Source: Vespula vulgaris
Lineage: Eukaryota; Arthropoda; Insecta; Hymenoptera; Vespidae
DNA length: 64,000 bases
Assembly: GCF_905475345.1 (NCBI RefSeq)
Contig: NC_066594.1
Span: 5,317,501-5,381,500 of the forward strand
Direction: 5' to 3'
The position numbers were made by a program, and so were the translations under genes. Positions 35,543 to 46,184 of the stretch are shown here, piece by piece (the first letter of the stretch is position 1; each line of letters begins with the position of its first letter). The notes under the pieces were generated by a model. The model made no database searches. It worked only from the letters and a program-made list of their open reading frames with translations, and was not told the DNA's origin.

Positions 35543-36007
35543 TCATTTATCGGAATTTATTAAAGTATAAAATGGAATATTTCTCGCGTTCAGGTGCGAC
35601 TGTTCTCGCGGAAACGAGCTAAAATAAAAAAGAAAAATGCAAAAAAAAAAAAAGAGAGAGGTAAAAAGAAAAACGACGAGCCTCTCGCTTTGGAAGAATA
35701 AGCGAGTGATTGCAATGGTATATCGAAGGCGAATAACAGGTGCATCGGTGCATCGGCTTTCCATGAGAATGATTCCACGAAAAATGGCGGAAGGAGAACT
35801 TAGGTAGGTAGGTATTGAGGAAAATTGCCTAGCGAGAAATAACGTCGTAGACGTTGCCCCTGTATTACATAGTAAACGAAGCGCGCGCTCTGTTATTAAG
35901 GGCTTGACAGAGAACTCGAGCATCGCATCGACTTCCGATCGATCGAGAAAGTAACTTCGAGTTTTTTGATTTCTTAAAGAAATATCGAGTGAAAATTTCA
36001 ACGACAA
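35543..36007 (-). other. 154-codon open frame, unrecognised
   Basis: A minus-strand stop-free frame with ordinary composition in its N-terminal half and a Phe/Leu-rich patch from a poly-A/GA tract on the plus strand (about 35,640-35,665). There is no domain, signal or splice context to raise it above chance. It lacks an obvious ATG near its 5' end with good context. Listed only because of its length. Confidence 0.07.
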
Positions 36008-36054
36008 ATATAATATTCTACGGCACGATCTTACTATAAGAACTTTTGTTCGTG

Positions 36055-36190
36055 CGACAATGGCTTGACGTTTAGCGGCGCGGAGTCCAATTTCCGTTTT
36101 GAGAACATCGAGTCGACCTTATCGTCCCGTCTAAATGCCCAACGCCGTCTCTCCATGCTATTTGGCGAATTTCCTCGGGCGAGGCTCGAA
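36055..36190. promoter_or_regulatory. complex CpG-rich island
   Basis: About 135 bp of complex DNA unlike the surrounding AT-rich sequence. No open frame of interest. Texture-based candidate regulatory element. Confidence 0.18.
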
Positions 36191-36803
36191 AAAGAATAGT
36201 CTTATCTCGAGAGAGGGTGATCGTATCCTTCTGAACGCATAGTTCGTCCGAGAGTGCCCTTTTTTTTAAATAAAATGACTGATGTTTGACTTCTCAATTT
36301 AAAGAAAAAATCTTTGTATTCTACTTTAAAAGATTTAAAAGATTTTAGAATCACCGAGACAAAATTTGGGATCGATAAGTCAGAATACGACAAATTCGTA
36401 GAATTATATTAAGACGTACATACGTTAACGGAACAAAAACGTCGATGACGAGGAAGAAGGATAGAAGCTTACTTTCTCGTCTTTCAATATTTCACATATT
36501 TCACTGGAAATAGTGAAGATATTAAAAAAAAAAAGAGAGAGAGAGAAGAAGAAGAGGATTTATAGTATGGATTTTCTTGAATACGTGAAGACAGATAGGT
36601 AGGACACAATCGACTTCAAAAAGACTGGACTAGCAAAAAATTTGATTATATACCAAAGCTTTCTACAATATTGCTGGCCCTTTGCTTTGCATAGAAAAAA
36701 AAATATAACTATATATAGTATTTTTATTGTTTTCCTTTGGTAGCATAGAAAAAGACTATTCCGCTTCCATGTACACATACAATCCCGAAAGAAAATCGAA
36801 TAA
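36191..36803. other. AT-rich unique sequence, nothing assigned
   Basis: Contains a short A/GA patch at about 36,523-36,545. No gene or RNA feature supported. Confidence 0.3.
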
Positions 36804-36809
36804 ACTTAC

Positions 36810-36965
36810 CAAAAAGGGATTCTCAGCGTGACGCGAAGCTCGACGTCGGCCGAAACGAATGTTCTCCCTTTGAAGTTAACCGCCGGTACAATTCCGAAAC
36901 GGTCGCAGCTCGAAATTACGCACAATAACGAATCCCACGCGTAATTATCGTGTAACTTCGTTGGC
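36810..36965 (-). other. candidate internal exon, unrecognised
   Basis: On the minus strand, 156 bp lie between ATGCACAATAG and TTTTTG/GTAAGTTTA. The donor is excellent and the acceptor is pyrimidine-poor. One frame is fully open. Its C-terminal part reads VNFKGRTFVSADVELRVTL and has the alternating hydrophobic pattern of beta strands. The last codon is split after two bases. No family recognised. The plus strand is complex CpG-rich DNA, so conserved non-coding sequence with a chance donor is the main alternative. Same strand as the ratchet-like site. Confidence 0.15.
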
Positions 36966-37338
36966 CTATTGTGCATCCGGCAACGTGAAAGATTAATTCG
37001 CTTACCCTGGCCGTGCATTCCATTGTTTTGGATTAGCCACATCGTCTCGTTTCTCTCTTCTCTCTCCCTCCCTCTTTTTCTATCTCTTTCTCTCCAAGTC
37101 ACACCAAGACTAATTTTCGGTAGCTTTTATTCCATAAAATCCATATTTATCGCGTACAATAAGTATTTAGTTTGCAAAACGAATTATTTTTAAGGCTTAA
37201 CTCAAAGTATAAAATTGTATCTATTATATCGACAGTTTATGTTGTTCTCATATTCTCTTTTTCTTTCTCTATATGTATTCAATTTATTTTAAATTTCTAA
37301 CTGTTGTTCATTTATATACCTCCGATGATTTATCAGAG

Positions 37339-37341
<3 letters not shown>

Positions 37342-37378
<37 letters not shown>
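37342..37378. repeat. (TA)n microsatellite
   Basis: Uninterrupted AT run of about 37 bp. Confidence 0.95.
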
Positions 37379-37382
<4 letters not shown>

Positions 37383-37445
37383 TTATTTCTCTCTATTTCT
37401 CTTTGCCCCTGGTCTAACTCCTTTACCATGAATTTATTCATACAG

Positions 37446-37586
37446 GATGGTCGTGCTTTCGACGCGGCTGTTGCCGTCGCTACCTCGACCCAAACCTTAT
37501 TTAAGGGTTGCATCGAACTTCTCGACCGAGGCAAACGTTCCTCCCATTTCATTCTATTATTTTTGATAGATCACGCATACGGCTAA
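37446..37586 (+). other. candidate terminal exon, unrecognised
   Basis: TTTATTCATACAG precedes a frame open for 46 codons to TAA. The first 28 residues include DGRAFDAAVAVATSTQTLF, are CpG-rich at the DNA level and differ sharply from the AT-rich flanks. The tail is hydrophobic. No match to a known family. The acceptor's pyrimidine tract is short and broken by a (TA)n repeat upstream. Confidence 0.1.
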
Positions 37587-38074
37587 TTGGTTGAACTAAT
37601 TTCATTTTCCAATATTAAAAAATATCTGCATGATTTCTCTGATTCGATCTTGTTTTAAACTCATTCCGATCACGCGTCTCTCCCTGAATATATCGAACGA
37701 GAAAAATACGTATTTTCGAAGGGAAGGAACATCGATATTCGAGAAGTATTCGAGAGAATGATTTGAAATCTTATTCCGAGAGAGAAAAAGAAAGAAAGAG
37801 AGAGAGAGACAAAGGTGCAGATTCAAGTCGACTTACTTGTATGTTTATTAGAAGGAAGAAAGAAGGGAAAGAAATCTTAGATATTCCCAGCAATAGATCT
37901 TCTCTCGCATTTTATATGTCTAATCTCAATGAAAATCTGAAATATCGCGAGTCTCGAGCGTGCACTTAAATATCCACACGTTCGTGCTGTGACATTTTTA
38001 GAGTCGAGAAAGGAGTCGTAAAGGGAAGAATGCGTTGACAATTGTGCGAAATACTTTTGTATATTGGAATTAAA
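37587..38074. other. unique sequence, nothing assigned
   Basis: Short GA patch at about 37,779-37,810. No gene supported. Confidence 0.3.
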
Positions 38075-38106
<32 letters not shown>

Positions 38107-38130
38107 GAAAGAAGAAGAAGAAGGAAAAAG
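38075..38130. repeat. (GA)n/(AAG)n microsatellite
   Basis: GA tract passing into GAAGAAG units. Confidence 0.9.
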
Positions 38131-38430
38131 AGAGAATGTTGAAACGATCTCTTTCCATGGTGAATCTTCTAGTATGTACAATGTAGATCGTGACAAGAAG
38201 TGACAAGAACTACAATGTCAGTGAAAAAGAAATCTGAGAGCTAATAAAGGGCCACTCCAGAAGCCCTCTTGCGTGCTCGTTCGTTCTCAGAGCGAGGACT
38301 AAGTAGACGCAAAAAAAAAACTCTAATGAAATTTACATAATAGTGGTTGGAGAAGCTCCGAGGTGCCATTCGTCACGACCTGTCATCCGAACCATTCCAT
38401 TTCGTTTTCATCGTTTACTCGATAACTCAC

Positions 38431-38437
38431 CTTCTCC

Positions 38438-38473
<36 letters not shown>

Positions 38474-38495
38474 TGCTCTTCCTTCTCCCACTCCT
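38431..38495. repeat. (CTC)n trinucleotide repeat
   Basis: CTC/TTC-rich tract. The minus strand reads as poly-glutamate and ends at GAGAAG/GTGAGTTAT, a good donor match near 38,430. An exon ending in a Glu run is thus imaginable but unsupported. Confidence 0.85.
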
Positions 38496-38664
38496 TCTTC
38501 TCTTCTACGCAAGCGGAGCAACTCGATATCCGTTCTGTTATATACGAACGTAGTATAGTACCGATCGAATCTATCGAATATTCCATCGTTTATCTACATG
38601 TTTCTCGAGTATCACAACGCAGAATTTCAATCTATTCGTTGTTGCTCAATGATCAACAAAAAAG

Positions 38665-38720
38665 ATATATATATAGAGAGAGAGAGAGAGAGGAGAAGGA
38701 GGAGGAAGAGGAAAGGAGAG
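38665..38720. repeat. TA/GA/GGA compound microsatellite
   Basis: (TA)n passing into (GA)n and AGGAGG units. Confidence 0.85.
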
Positions 38721-38937
38721 ATGGCAACTCGTCAAATCGGCCAAACGAAGCACGATTTTATGATATTAGCAAGAATTTTTTCACTTTCGATATACTAAAA
38801 CTCTCTCTCTACAGAGATCCATTATGTCTTTGTGGACTTTGAAAAAATATTGAAAGAGGATTATAAAAATAGTCGATTCGTCGCATCCATTCACTGGATC
38901 TTTTTCTCTTTTCCTACTCTGCTTTGTCTCACTTTTT

Positions 38938-38962
38938 TTTCTCTCTCTCTCTCTCTCTCCCT
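38938..38962. repeat. (CT)n microsatellite
   Basis: About ten CT units between T-rich patches. Confidence 0.85.
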
Positions 38963-39050
38963 TTTTTTCTTCGTTTCATATACGTTTTTACGGGAGCTTA
39001 AAAGAGCTACGTATGTATTTACATACACACATTCCCACCTGTTCTCGCAG

Positions 39051-39126
39051 GTTTTTAGACGATGACCTAAATCTGACTGCAGGCTACGTGGACCTGCTTC
39101 GTAATTCGATTCAACCTGAGAAATAA
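39051..39126 (+). other. candidate terminal exon, unrecognised
   Basis: CACCTGTTCTCGCAG precedes a short frame of 24 codons ending at TAA. The peptide begins FLDDDLNLTAGYVDLLRN and reads like a charged protein tail. The acceptor is fair. Very short, with no matching family and no identifiable upstream exon, so chance is likely. Confidence 0.08.
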
Positions 39127-39905
39127 ATGTGAATCACGATGTACGTAGACGAAGGTACGAACACCACTAGTACGTTCGGGAGTTTAAATCGAATCGCAAA
39201 TTGTCCGACGCGAATAAAAATGGAGATTCGCTCTCTCACATTCTCCCTACTCTCCTAACTATCTGACCCCCACTATATTCGATCTCTTCTTTTCCCTCTG
39301 CTCTTTTTCGAACTCGGTAAAAACTTCCCTCCACTCTGCGAACTCTCACGAAAAGAGAAAATACGCGCCCGCGTGCTCGTTCGCTCGTTTACGTCACGAA
39401 AAACGTCGCTTTCGCTAGAGTTTTTCTATTAGTGCCACGCGCTTTTCATCATAAACGATTCTCTTTTGCTGCTCGAGAAAATATCGTTATTTCATTTCCT
39501 CGATCTCTACCATACCATTCGTCTTTTAATACTTTTTTTCATGTTCGTAAAGGAAAACTCGCTGACGCGTAAATTACAAATCTACGCGAGCCTCGGAAAA
39601 TTTTTAAAGATTCAAAATTAAATGAATTTCTTTAGACATCGGGAAAGGAAAAAGGAACGAAGAAATAGCAGGAATCTATTTTGGATTTTAAGATTGATTT
39701 AAGAAGCAAAGGCAATTGCAACGAATTATAGAAAACCAAGGCCTGACCGAAAATACGGAAAATCGATAAACCTCAGAGATATCTGACGACAATTACATTC
39801 AAGAATAACCTAAACCGATAAGATAATCCAGTATTTCGGTACGGTATCTACAGAGTATGTATTTAAGTCGTTTTAATGAATAGACCATTCGTACCAATGT
39901 GGTTT

Positions 39906-39906
<1 letters not shown>
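39127..39906. other. unique sequence, nothing assigned
   Basis: Mixed AT-rich DNA without gene or repeat. Confidence 0.35.

Positions 39907-39953
<47 letters not shown>
39907..39953. repeat. (TA)n microsatellite
   Basis: Uninterrupted AT run of about 46 bp. Confidence 0.95.
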
Positions 39954-39956
<3 letters not shown>

Positions 39957-40549
39957 CCTATTATATTAATAAACTTATATTCTGATATGAAAAACGAATT
40001 TTAAATAATCTAATTTTCCTATTTTCAGAGTAAATATAATTAATTACTTAACAAAGAATATATAAAATGATTTTAAAGGTAAGGAAAATACATAAGTTTG
40101 AATAATACTCGAGGAACGAATTGAGCTAGTTATCGTGTACTCGAGACGAGAGAATTCGAAGGGAGAATTTTGGAAGCGACCCAGCCATCGGCCTCTCGTC
40201 TTTAAGTGACTCCTTCGTACTTCGTTCCTCCTCTTTCTCGATCGCAGCATCAATCTCTCTCTCTCTCTCTTCCTCTTCCTTTCTGTTACGCGCACCATCG
40301 GAGCAGTGCCGAGGTAGGTAGCTAATAAATTCATAATTCAATATTGACTCGAGGATTGTCTCGGCTCTTGCCTTCTCGTAATTCCTCGCGGGTTTGCCAA
40401 GCTTTTAAACAATTAGCTACGAAAACAATTACAACGTCGCTTGGACACGAGAAAGGGATGAGAAACCTCTTTTTCTACGCCTCACCCTTTTCCCTTCTCG
40501 TTCAGCACCTTTCTCAGTGTTCTGCCGATGGCGACGCTTTCTTAAGTCT
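39954..40549. other. unique sequence, nothing assigned
   Basis: Includes a CT patch at 40,255-40,272 and moderately complex DNA at 40,340-40,450. No gene supported. Confidence 0.3.
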
Positions 40550-40636
40550 CCTTCTCCTCCTCCTTCTTCTCCTTCTCCTTTTCTTCTTCTTCTTCTTCTT
40601 CTTCTTCTGCTTCTTCTTCTTCTTTTTCTTCTTCTG
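40550..40636. repeat. (CTT)n trinucleotide repeat
   Basis: CTC/CTT units over about 85 bp. It drives the Leu/Phe-rich plus-strand and Arg-rich minus-strand pseudo-frames at 40,344-40,864. Confidence 0.95.
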
Positions 40637-41379
40637 TCACTTCTTCGTCTTTCTTCGCTTTTCCTATTTCTCCTCTCGACACTTCGGAAAAGCGGCAGCC
40701 CTACAACGCACTTTCGGTGTAAGCTCAAAACAAATATTTATCGCGCGGTATTACGGGGACTTCCTTTTACAGCTTTCAGAGGAGAGAGTTTTCTCCGGCG
40801 CGAAAGATTCTCTTTTATAGATACGCACGTTCTCCTAGGAGATCCTTTATCGACGATCGATTAACCGTAACTGCGAGAAAACATTTTGTCGAGAGCACGC
40901 CCGGAGTAGCATCCAACTGAAGGGGAAAGTAAAAAAAAATAAAAAAAAAAGATAAGAGAATAAAAAGGGAATGTAAAGAAAGGGAAAGAGAGATATATAA
41001 TACGTACGAAAAATATCTTTCGAAACGTAAATGCACGTACACGAAAAACTCTATTCCGAGCAAAATTAGAGTTCGGCAACTCTTTTTTTTCCCCAGCTCG
41101 TTCATTTCTATTATCGGCATATTCTCTACGTAAAGTCAATCACGCTTTCGCAGGATCAATTAAAAAGAAAATTGAATTATATTATCCCGCAAGCAATTTC
41201 GTGCGTTGACGAATTCGTTCTAGCGCGTGCGAGTGTTTCCCTTGTATATGTACATACATACATACGTTTAACGGTGACATGTGTATACCCCACCAAGTTA
41301 TACTCGTTGCCGTACTCTCGAAAACGTATCGATTAATTAACGAGAAACACGTTATAACTGTTTATAACGCGTCGTAGTA
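40637..41379. other. unique sequence, nothing assigned
   Basis: A-rich patch at about 40,929-40,955. No gene supported. Confidence 0.35.
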
Positions 41380-41700
41380 ACACGCGGTAGTTTAGTGGCA
41401 AACAACGGTGGCGAATAGCGAAGAGTGAAATTGGTTTATTATTCGCAAGTTCGCAGTTTTATGAAACGCGTCAGCGACAGATCTGCTCGACGTTCTGGCT
41501 GCATTAATGAAATTTGCAGAGAGAACATTTAAAAACATCCTGCTAATGGTAGACGCCGAGGCGAGGTGTTGCTCAGAGACTCTCTGATTAGCGCACGCTA
41601 CGGTAACACGCACGATAAATTATTCCCATGGCTCCCGTGTTTGATTTAAAATTATTGCCCCAGTTTGTACCGAGATTACATAGTGTAATTACTCTTACTC
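41380..41700. promoter_or_regulatory. complex island, possible enhancer
   Basis: About 320 bp of high-complexity DNA with many short AT-core words: GCATTAATGA, CTAATGG, TGATTAGC, GATAAATTATTCCC and TTTGATTTAAAATTATT. It lies at the border of the AT-rich block. No coding frame. One of the best texture-based candidates for a developmental enhancer or ultraconserved element in the window. Confidence 0.3.
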
Positions 41701-42338
41701 ATTCTCTTATATGCGCACTTTCCTAACTCAAGTAATTGTTTATCTACAATATTCAACATCGATATATGTTAACTCTTTCTATCTCTCTCTTTCCTTTCCG
41801 TATTTTTATAAAAAGTTAATTCGTCTAAATTCACGATCGAGAATATTCATAAGAAATGGTAACATTATCTGAACGGTGTTTCCTTCGAAAAATCAAGATT
41901 TCTTGCTTGAAATATACAAATTAAGTTCGTATCCAATTATTTAAAACTTGTTTTGATTGTGCCCGATTGATGCAGAAAATAAAATAAAAGAAGTATAATT
42001 ACACGCGTTACTTGATGTAAAGAAAGTTATAAAGCAACGAAACTAAATCTAAAGATTATATCATTAAGCTTCAATCTTGCGGGACTTTCACTTTGCTAAC
42101 GACTTAACTTCATTTATTCGTTAAAAAAAATAAAAAGAATAAAACACAGAAGAAACAAAAACATAGCAAATCATGTCGCCACTCGAGAATCTACATTAGA
42201 GACGTTTGCTTAATAGTTTCCTATTAAGGTTGTTAATTACTCCAGCTTTTAACACAGTTTACGCCAACAATATATACAGGAGTAATTCTTGATCGATTTT
42301 GATAAACGATGTCTCATTTTAAAGACGAAGGTTTAAAC

Positions 42339-42700
42339 TAAATAATTAATACTATTGATCATTTTATAAATATTTAAACAATATGTGGTAGTAGGATTAT
42401 AATTAAATAAAATTAAAACAATAATCTATTTATTTAAACATGACTCGTAACAAGCGTTAAATATAAAATAATTTTAATTTAATATTGCAAAACGCGTAAA
42501 TCGCGAAGTCATCATAAATAATTGATTCTTCCAATCATTTTACATGTATTCAAACAATCTACGATGTACGCGAAATATATTAAACTAATATTAAAGCAAT
42601 ATTCTATTTATTTAAACTTAGCGAAGCATATAACTCTCGTTAAAAATAAAATAATATTAATTTGACAGTTAAGTACACATAAATTTTGAATTCGTAATCA
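42339..42700 (+). repeat. diverged tandem duplication, about 176 bp unit
   Basis: Unit A (42,339-42,514) and unit B (42,515-42,700) both open with TAAATAATT and share ATCATTTTA, AAACAAT and the 15-mer TCTATTTATTTAAAC (42,425 and 42,603). They also share GTTAAA-TAAAATAAT and TAATTT blocks in the same order. Spacing of matches is 176-178 bp. Identity by eye is roughly two thirds, with small indels. A possible third, more decayed partial copy begins near 42,846. Origin could be an old satellite-like array or a local duplication. Confidence 0.55.
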
Positions 42701-43598
42701 TTGCTTTCATCTAATATCAACAAAAACGAACTCTCGTCAAACTTTGTCAGTTTTCTTTTGCACCGACGAATAAACGTAGAAATATATAAATATATAAACA
42801 TAGAAAACATAACTCTTTATATATATTATATACATACTTTCGATTATTTTAGAATTACTTAAACAAGTTGAAACGTACGTTAAGTTCTATTAAAGTCATT
42901 ATCACGAAACGTATAAGATATAGCAATCGTAGGGATCAATGAAACAGCATTGAATAAAGGTGCATACGGAGCTGAAACAAGCATACTGGGATGCGTGCCA
43001 AGTTCTCTCATTGTCACGCATTACGGGAAAAGAATTTTTGTTTAGATTAGAATCAAGAATTTCTCATTTTCTTTTACTTTTTAAAAGCCAAATTAAATTA
43101 TATACAGAATTGTAAATTGAAAATTCTGACACGGATTAATTCAATTGTTAGATTACGCGTTAGGGAGATATGTTTATGGGATGCAATTGGCGCATAGTGA
43201 GGATAGTTTCCCTATTGCATTTGTAATTGCAAGCCTACTACATTTGTGATGAACAGCCTTAAAAATTATCCATAATTACTGTGCACTCTATATCTTACTA
43301 TTAATATATTTAACTTGCTATTAAACACATACTATTAATTTAAAGTGTATTGCGCGTCAAGAATGATATCTCATTTTACCGTTCTTCGCGTGTCGAAGTA
43401 TAATATAATACATAATCATGCCATGTATTCGTTTCTAACTTATCGTTTAATTCTATATTTATAATTCGTTTTAATCTGTACATAGATACGCAAACCAGTA
43501 ACTTTCATAAAGGTGAACTGCATTTTATAACAATACGTGCGAAATTAGTATCAATCATTCAATATATGTACATATATATATGTTATACATTTCTCTCT

Positions 43599-43632
43599 AT
43601 ATATATATATATATATGTGTGTGTGTATATAC

Positions 43633-43680
<48 letters not shown>
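43599..43680. repeat. (TA)n-(TG)n-(TA)n compound microsatellite
   Basis: AT run, then GTGTGTGT, then CATATACAT and a long AT run ending at 43,679. Confidence 0.95.
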
Positions 43681-44560
43681 GTAGGTATATTTCGAAACGG
43701 TAGATTTAGGTATACACAATTGCATAAATCTAACTTTCCGTTATTGATGAGTACACGATATACGAGATGATAGGGAAATCTAACATGCAACTGTGTCGTT
43801 TCCTTAACTGCCAATTTGTTCTCAGTATACGTGCTCCACAAAATATATTCTTCGAAGGATCTACTTGTGTACAGATTGAAACATAACTTCTTTACCCCTT
43901 AGTTTCCATTATAGTTATAATCGTGAGATTTATTATTTTTATACTTTTTTTCTTCACATTAAAACTGGAGTGCTGTAACAGCTGACAGCAATTTCTCATT
44001 GTTATATCGTGCAATCGTTAACGAACACGTTTTTCTCGATAACACGTCACTTTCTATTACGCGAAACACACACGAAACGCTGAAATCTCGAGCGAAATCG
44101 ATCTACGATCATCAATTAATCATACCTGAGTAATGAGTTTTATCTGCTAATAATTAGTATCGACGCGCGACGACGATGCATCATCTCCGATACAACGTGT
44201 CAGCCGCTTATACATACATATTATCTACGCGTTGCAACATTTACTATTTTCCGCTTAGTATTGCTTCAATAGCTATAAACAATAAACTTCTAAAGAATAT
44301 TAACTTTCCCTTTCACCAAGTAAAAAATATTCCTCGTAGAACTTAAATCAAGTAATATTTTTTTTATCCGATATCGAGGTCGCGTCAAGAATAATTCTTT
44401 TATAACAAATTGCTTTTTGAAAGATACGATGGAAAGACACGATGGAAAAAAAGAGAAAGAAAATAAAAACATAAAAATAATGATATATACCGGAAACAAC
44501 ATCGCACGCTCGGATTTTACAACCTACTACGTACCTACTCTCTATCCTTCAACTGGAACT

Positions 44561-44888
44561 CGTTTCCTCCTTCTCCTCTTTCTCTTTCTCCTTGTCCTTG
44601 TCCTTCTACCTCCACCTCTTCTTTCTTGTCCTCTCACCAATACTTCCATCTTCAACGAAAAGCCAACCACTCCGTTCTACCGACTCTCGCTTTGCAAAGC
44701 GCGCCTGGCAAAGTTGTAAGTAGCGCTTTCGGCCGTTTGATTGCATTAGCTTATTCAACCAAGTTTGGACGTGCTGTAGCTCTATCCAGTAGAAGGACGC
44801 TAGAGTTCTCTGTCTGTGCCTTTCTCTTTCTCTCATTGCGTCATCCCAAACGCTATTCTACCCTTCGGTCCAGTTAAATGCTCCAGTT
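44561..44888. other. pyrimidine-rich then complex sequence, possible 5' exon region
   Basis: A CT/CTC-rich patch (44,568-44,635) is followed by complex DNA. It includes a donor-like GTT/GTAAGTAGC at 44,717. It lies directly upstream of the short-intron candidate at 44,921-45,060. No reading frame recognised. Confidence 0.15.
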
Positions 44889-44942
44889 GAATGCCATCCC
44901 TTTTGAGGCATCGGTGCATGGTAAGTACGCGCTATAGATAGA

Positions 44943-44995
<53 letters not shown>

Positions 44996-45151
44996 ATTTC
45001 TCTCTTCCTCTCACACGGACATACACACAACTCTGTCTCTTTCTCTTCAAGCTTCGTCAGAGGTATGACCACCGTTGTCAGGCAAGCTTTGATGGATTAT
45101 CTCGCGATTACCGACGTACCAGCGACCATCAAAAGATCTCCTCTTGAACTT
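44889..45151 (+). other. candidate two-exon mini-transcript with 140 bp intron
   Basis: GTGCATG/GTAAGTACG is a strong donor at 44,921. CTCTTCAAGCTTCGTCAG gives a fair acceptor ending at 45,060, so the implied intron is 140 bp, a usual short-intron size in insects, and filled by a CT tract. Splicing joins an ATG frame from 44,889 (start MPSLLRHRCM) to exon 2 for 38 codons ending at TGA (about 45,144-45,146). An alternative exon-2 frame runs from ATG 45,065 for 29 codons to TAA at 45,152-45,154. Neither peptide is recognised. It could be a non-coding RNA or chance pairing of splice words. Confidence 0.15.
44947..45015. repeat. (CT)n microsatellite
   Basis: CT tract of about 60 bp inside the candidate short intron. 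Confidence 0.95.
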
Positions 45152-45241
45152 TAACGATTGAATTTTCAGAAATGCTTCTGTTAATCCTGATCAAGTTTTG
45201 GAGAAAAAATAGGAAGAGAAAAAGAAAATATATAAAGAGAG

Positions 45242-45271
45242 AAGGAGAGAGAGAGAGAGAGAGAGAGAGAT
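45242..45271. repeat. (GA)n microsatellite
   Basis: GA tract with an AAGG variant at its start. Confidence 0.9.
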
Positions 45272-46138
45272 GAAGAGAGAATATCTTGAGGAAGTTGCCT
45301 TTGAGAAGCTTCGAGCAACCACGTTGCTTGCCGCGAATCACTTGGGAATAGAGAGAGGAACGTCTCGACTCGGATGCGAATGCGAGTTAAATGATATGAC
45401 TAATTATTCGGTGGATCGCGTGAATTCCTTGTTAAATTAGTCGCTCTATCTACTACGTCTCCACTGTGGTTTAATAAGATCCTTTGATATCTGTTAACGG
45501 GGTAATTTCTTAGTCGTGTAAGAATTTTCTTTAAGAGAATACATAAATTCTTCTTATTGCGTGTATCTTCAGGGTAAAACTCTTTTTATCAAAACGTTCT
45601 ACAATATATAAAATAAAATGTAATGTCAAAGATGAAACGTGGATTTTCCTTTCTCGTTGTATTCAATGGTATCTCATGTAAAAAAAAGAAAAGAAAAAAA
45701 GAAAAGAGAAAAAGAAAGAAAAAAACGTCGGTAGGGTCAACGATCAAAGGGAAGAACGACGTAAAGAATAAATTCGTCTCTGGATCTTTTTCGAAAGAAC
45801 TGCCTGATAATCCTATGATCTTAAGTGTATCGCGGAATCACTAACCCGTAGATAATCCCCAGAAGAAAGTCGAGAGTTTAAAGGGAAAGTAAGAAACGGT
45901 GCAACGGAGATAGAATGCTAGTAGTCGGGGACGAACGCGCAAGCGAGCAGGAATATAATGCCGTAAAGAGGGTTGCAGATGGCATCATCGGGAGCTTTTT
46001 ATTCGTGTGTCCGACACGTCCACGTTTCGCTTTTACGAGCGTTTCTTGTCGAGCTCTGTCTCGGGACTAACTCGAGGTCGCATGAGTTTCGCGTGCAAGC
46101 CAGAAGATGCATGTTCGTTCTATTTCTTTCTTCCCTTC
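45272..46138. other. unique sequence, nothing assigned
   Basis: A-rich patch at 45,680-45,725 yields a poly-Lys pseudo-frame. Nothing else supported. Confidence 0.35.
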
Positions 46139-46184
46139 TTTCTCTTTCTCTTTCTCTTTCTCTTTCTCTTTCTCTTTCTCTTTC
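46139..46184. repeat. (TTTCTC)n hexanucleotide repeat
   Basis: Seven or so tandem CTTTCT units, distinct from the simple CT tracts elsewhere. Confidence 0.9.

Larger units (their letters stand above)
41701..44560. other. AT-rich block depleted of GA tracts
   Basis: About 2.9 kb of markedly AT-rich DNA with many TAATTA, TTTAAA and AATATT words and hardly any (GA)n tracts, unlike the flanks. It contains a diverged tandem duplication (42,339-42,700) and a TA/TG repeat (43,599-43,680). Somewhat more complex stretches lie at about 42,940-43,030 and 43,150-43,270. No gene supported. Confidence 0.55.

Noticed and set aside
40344..40864. 158- and 115-codon Leu/Phe-rich frames resembling membrane proteins
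   Set aside because: The hydrophobic run is a (CTT)n/(CTC)n repeat, not a transmembrane segment.
44100..44135. Minus-strand ACTCAG/GTATGA as a further ratchet site
   Set aside because: The pyrimidine tract is poor and the donor half is weak. The same applies to 16,744/16,745, 27,718/27,719 and plus-strand 2,053 and 16,939.
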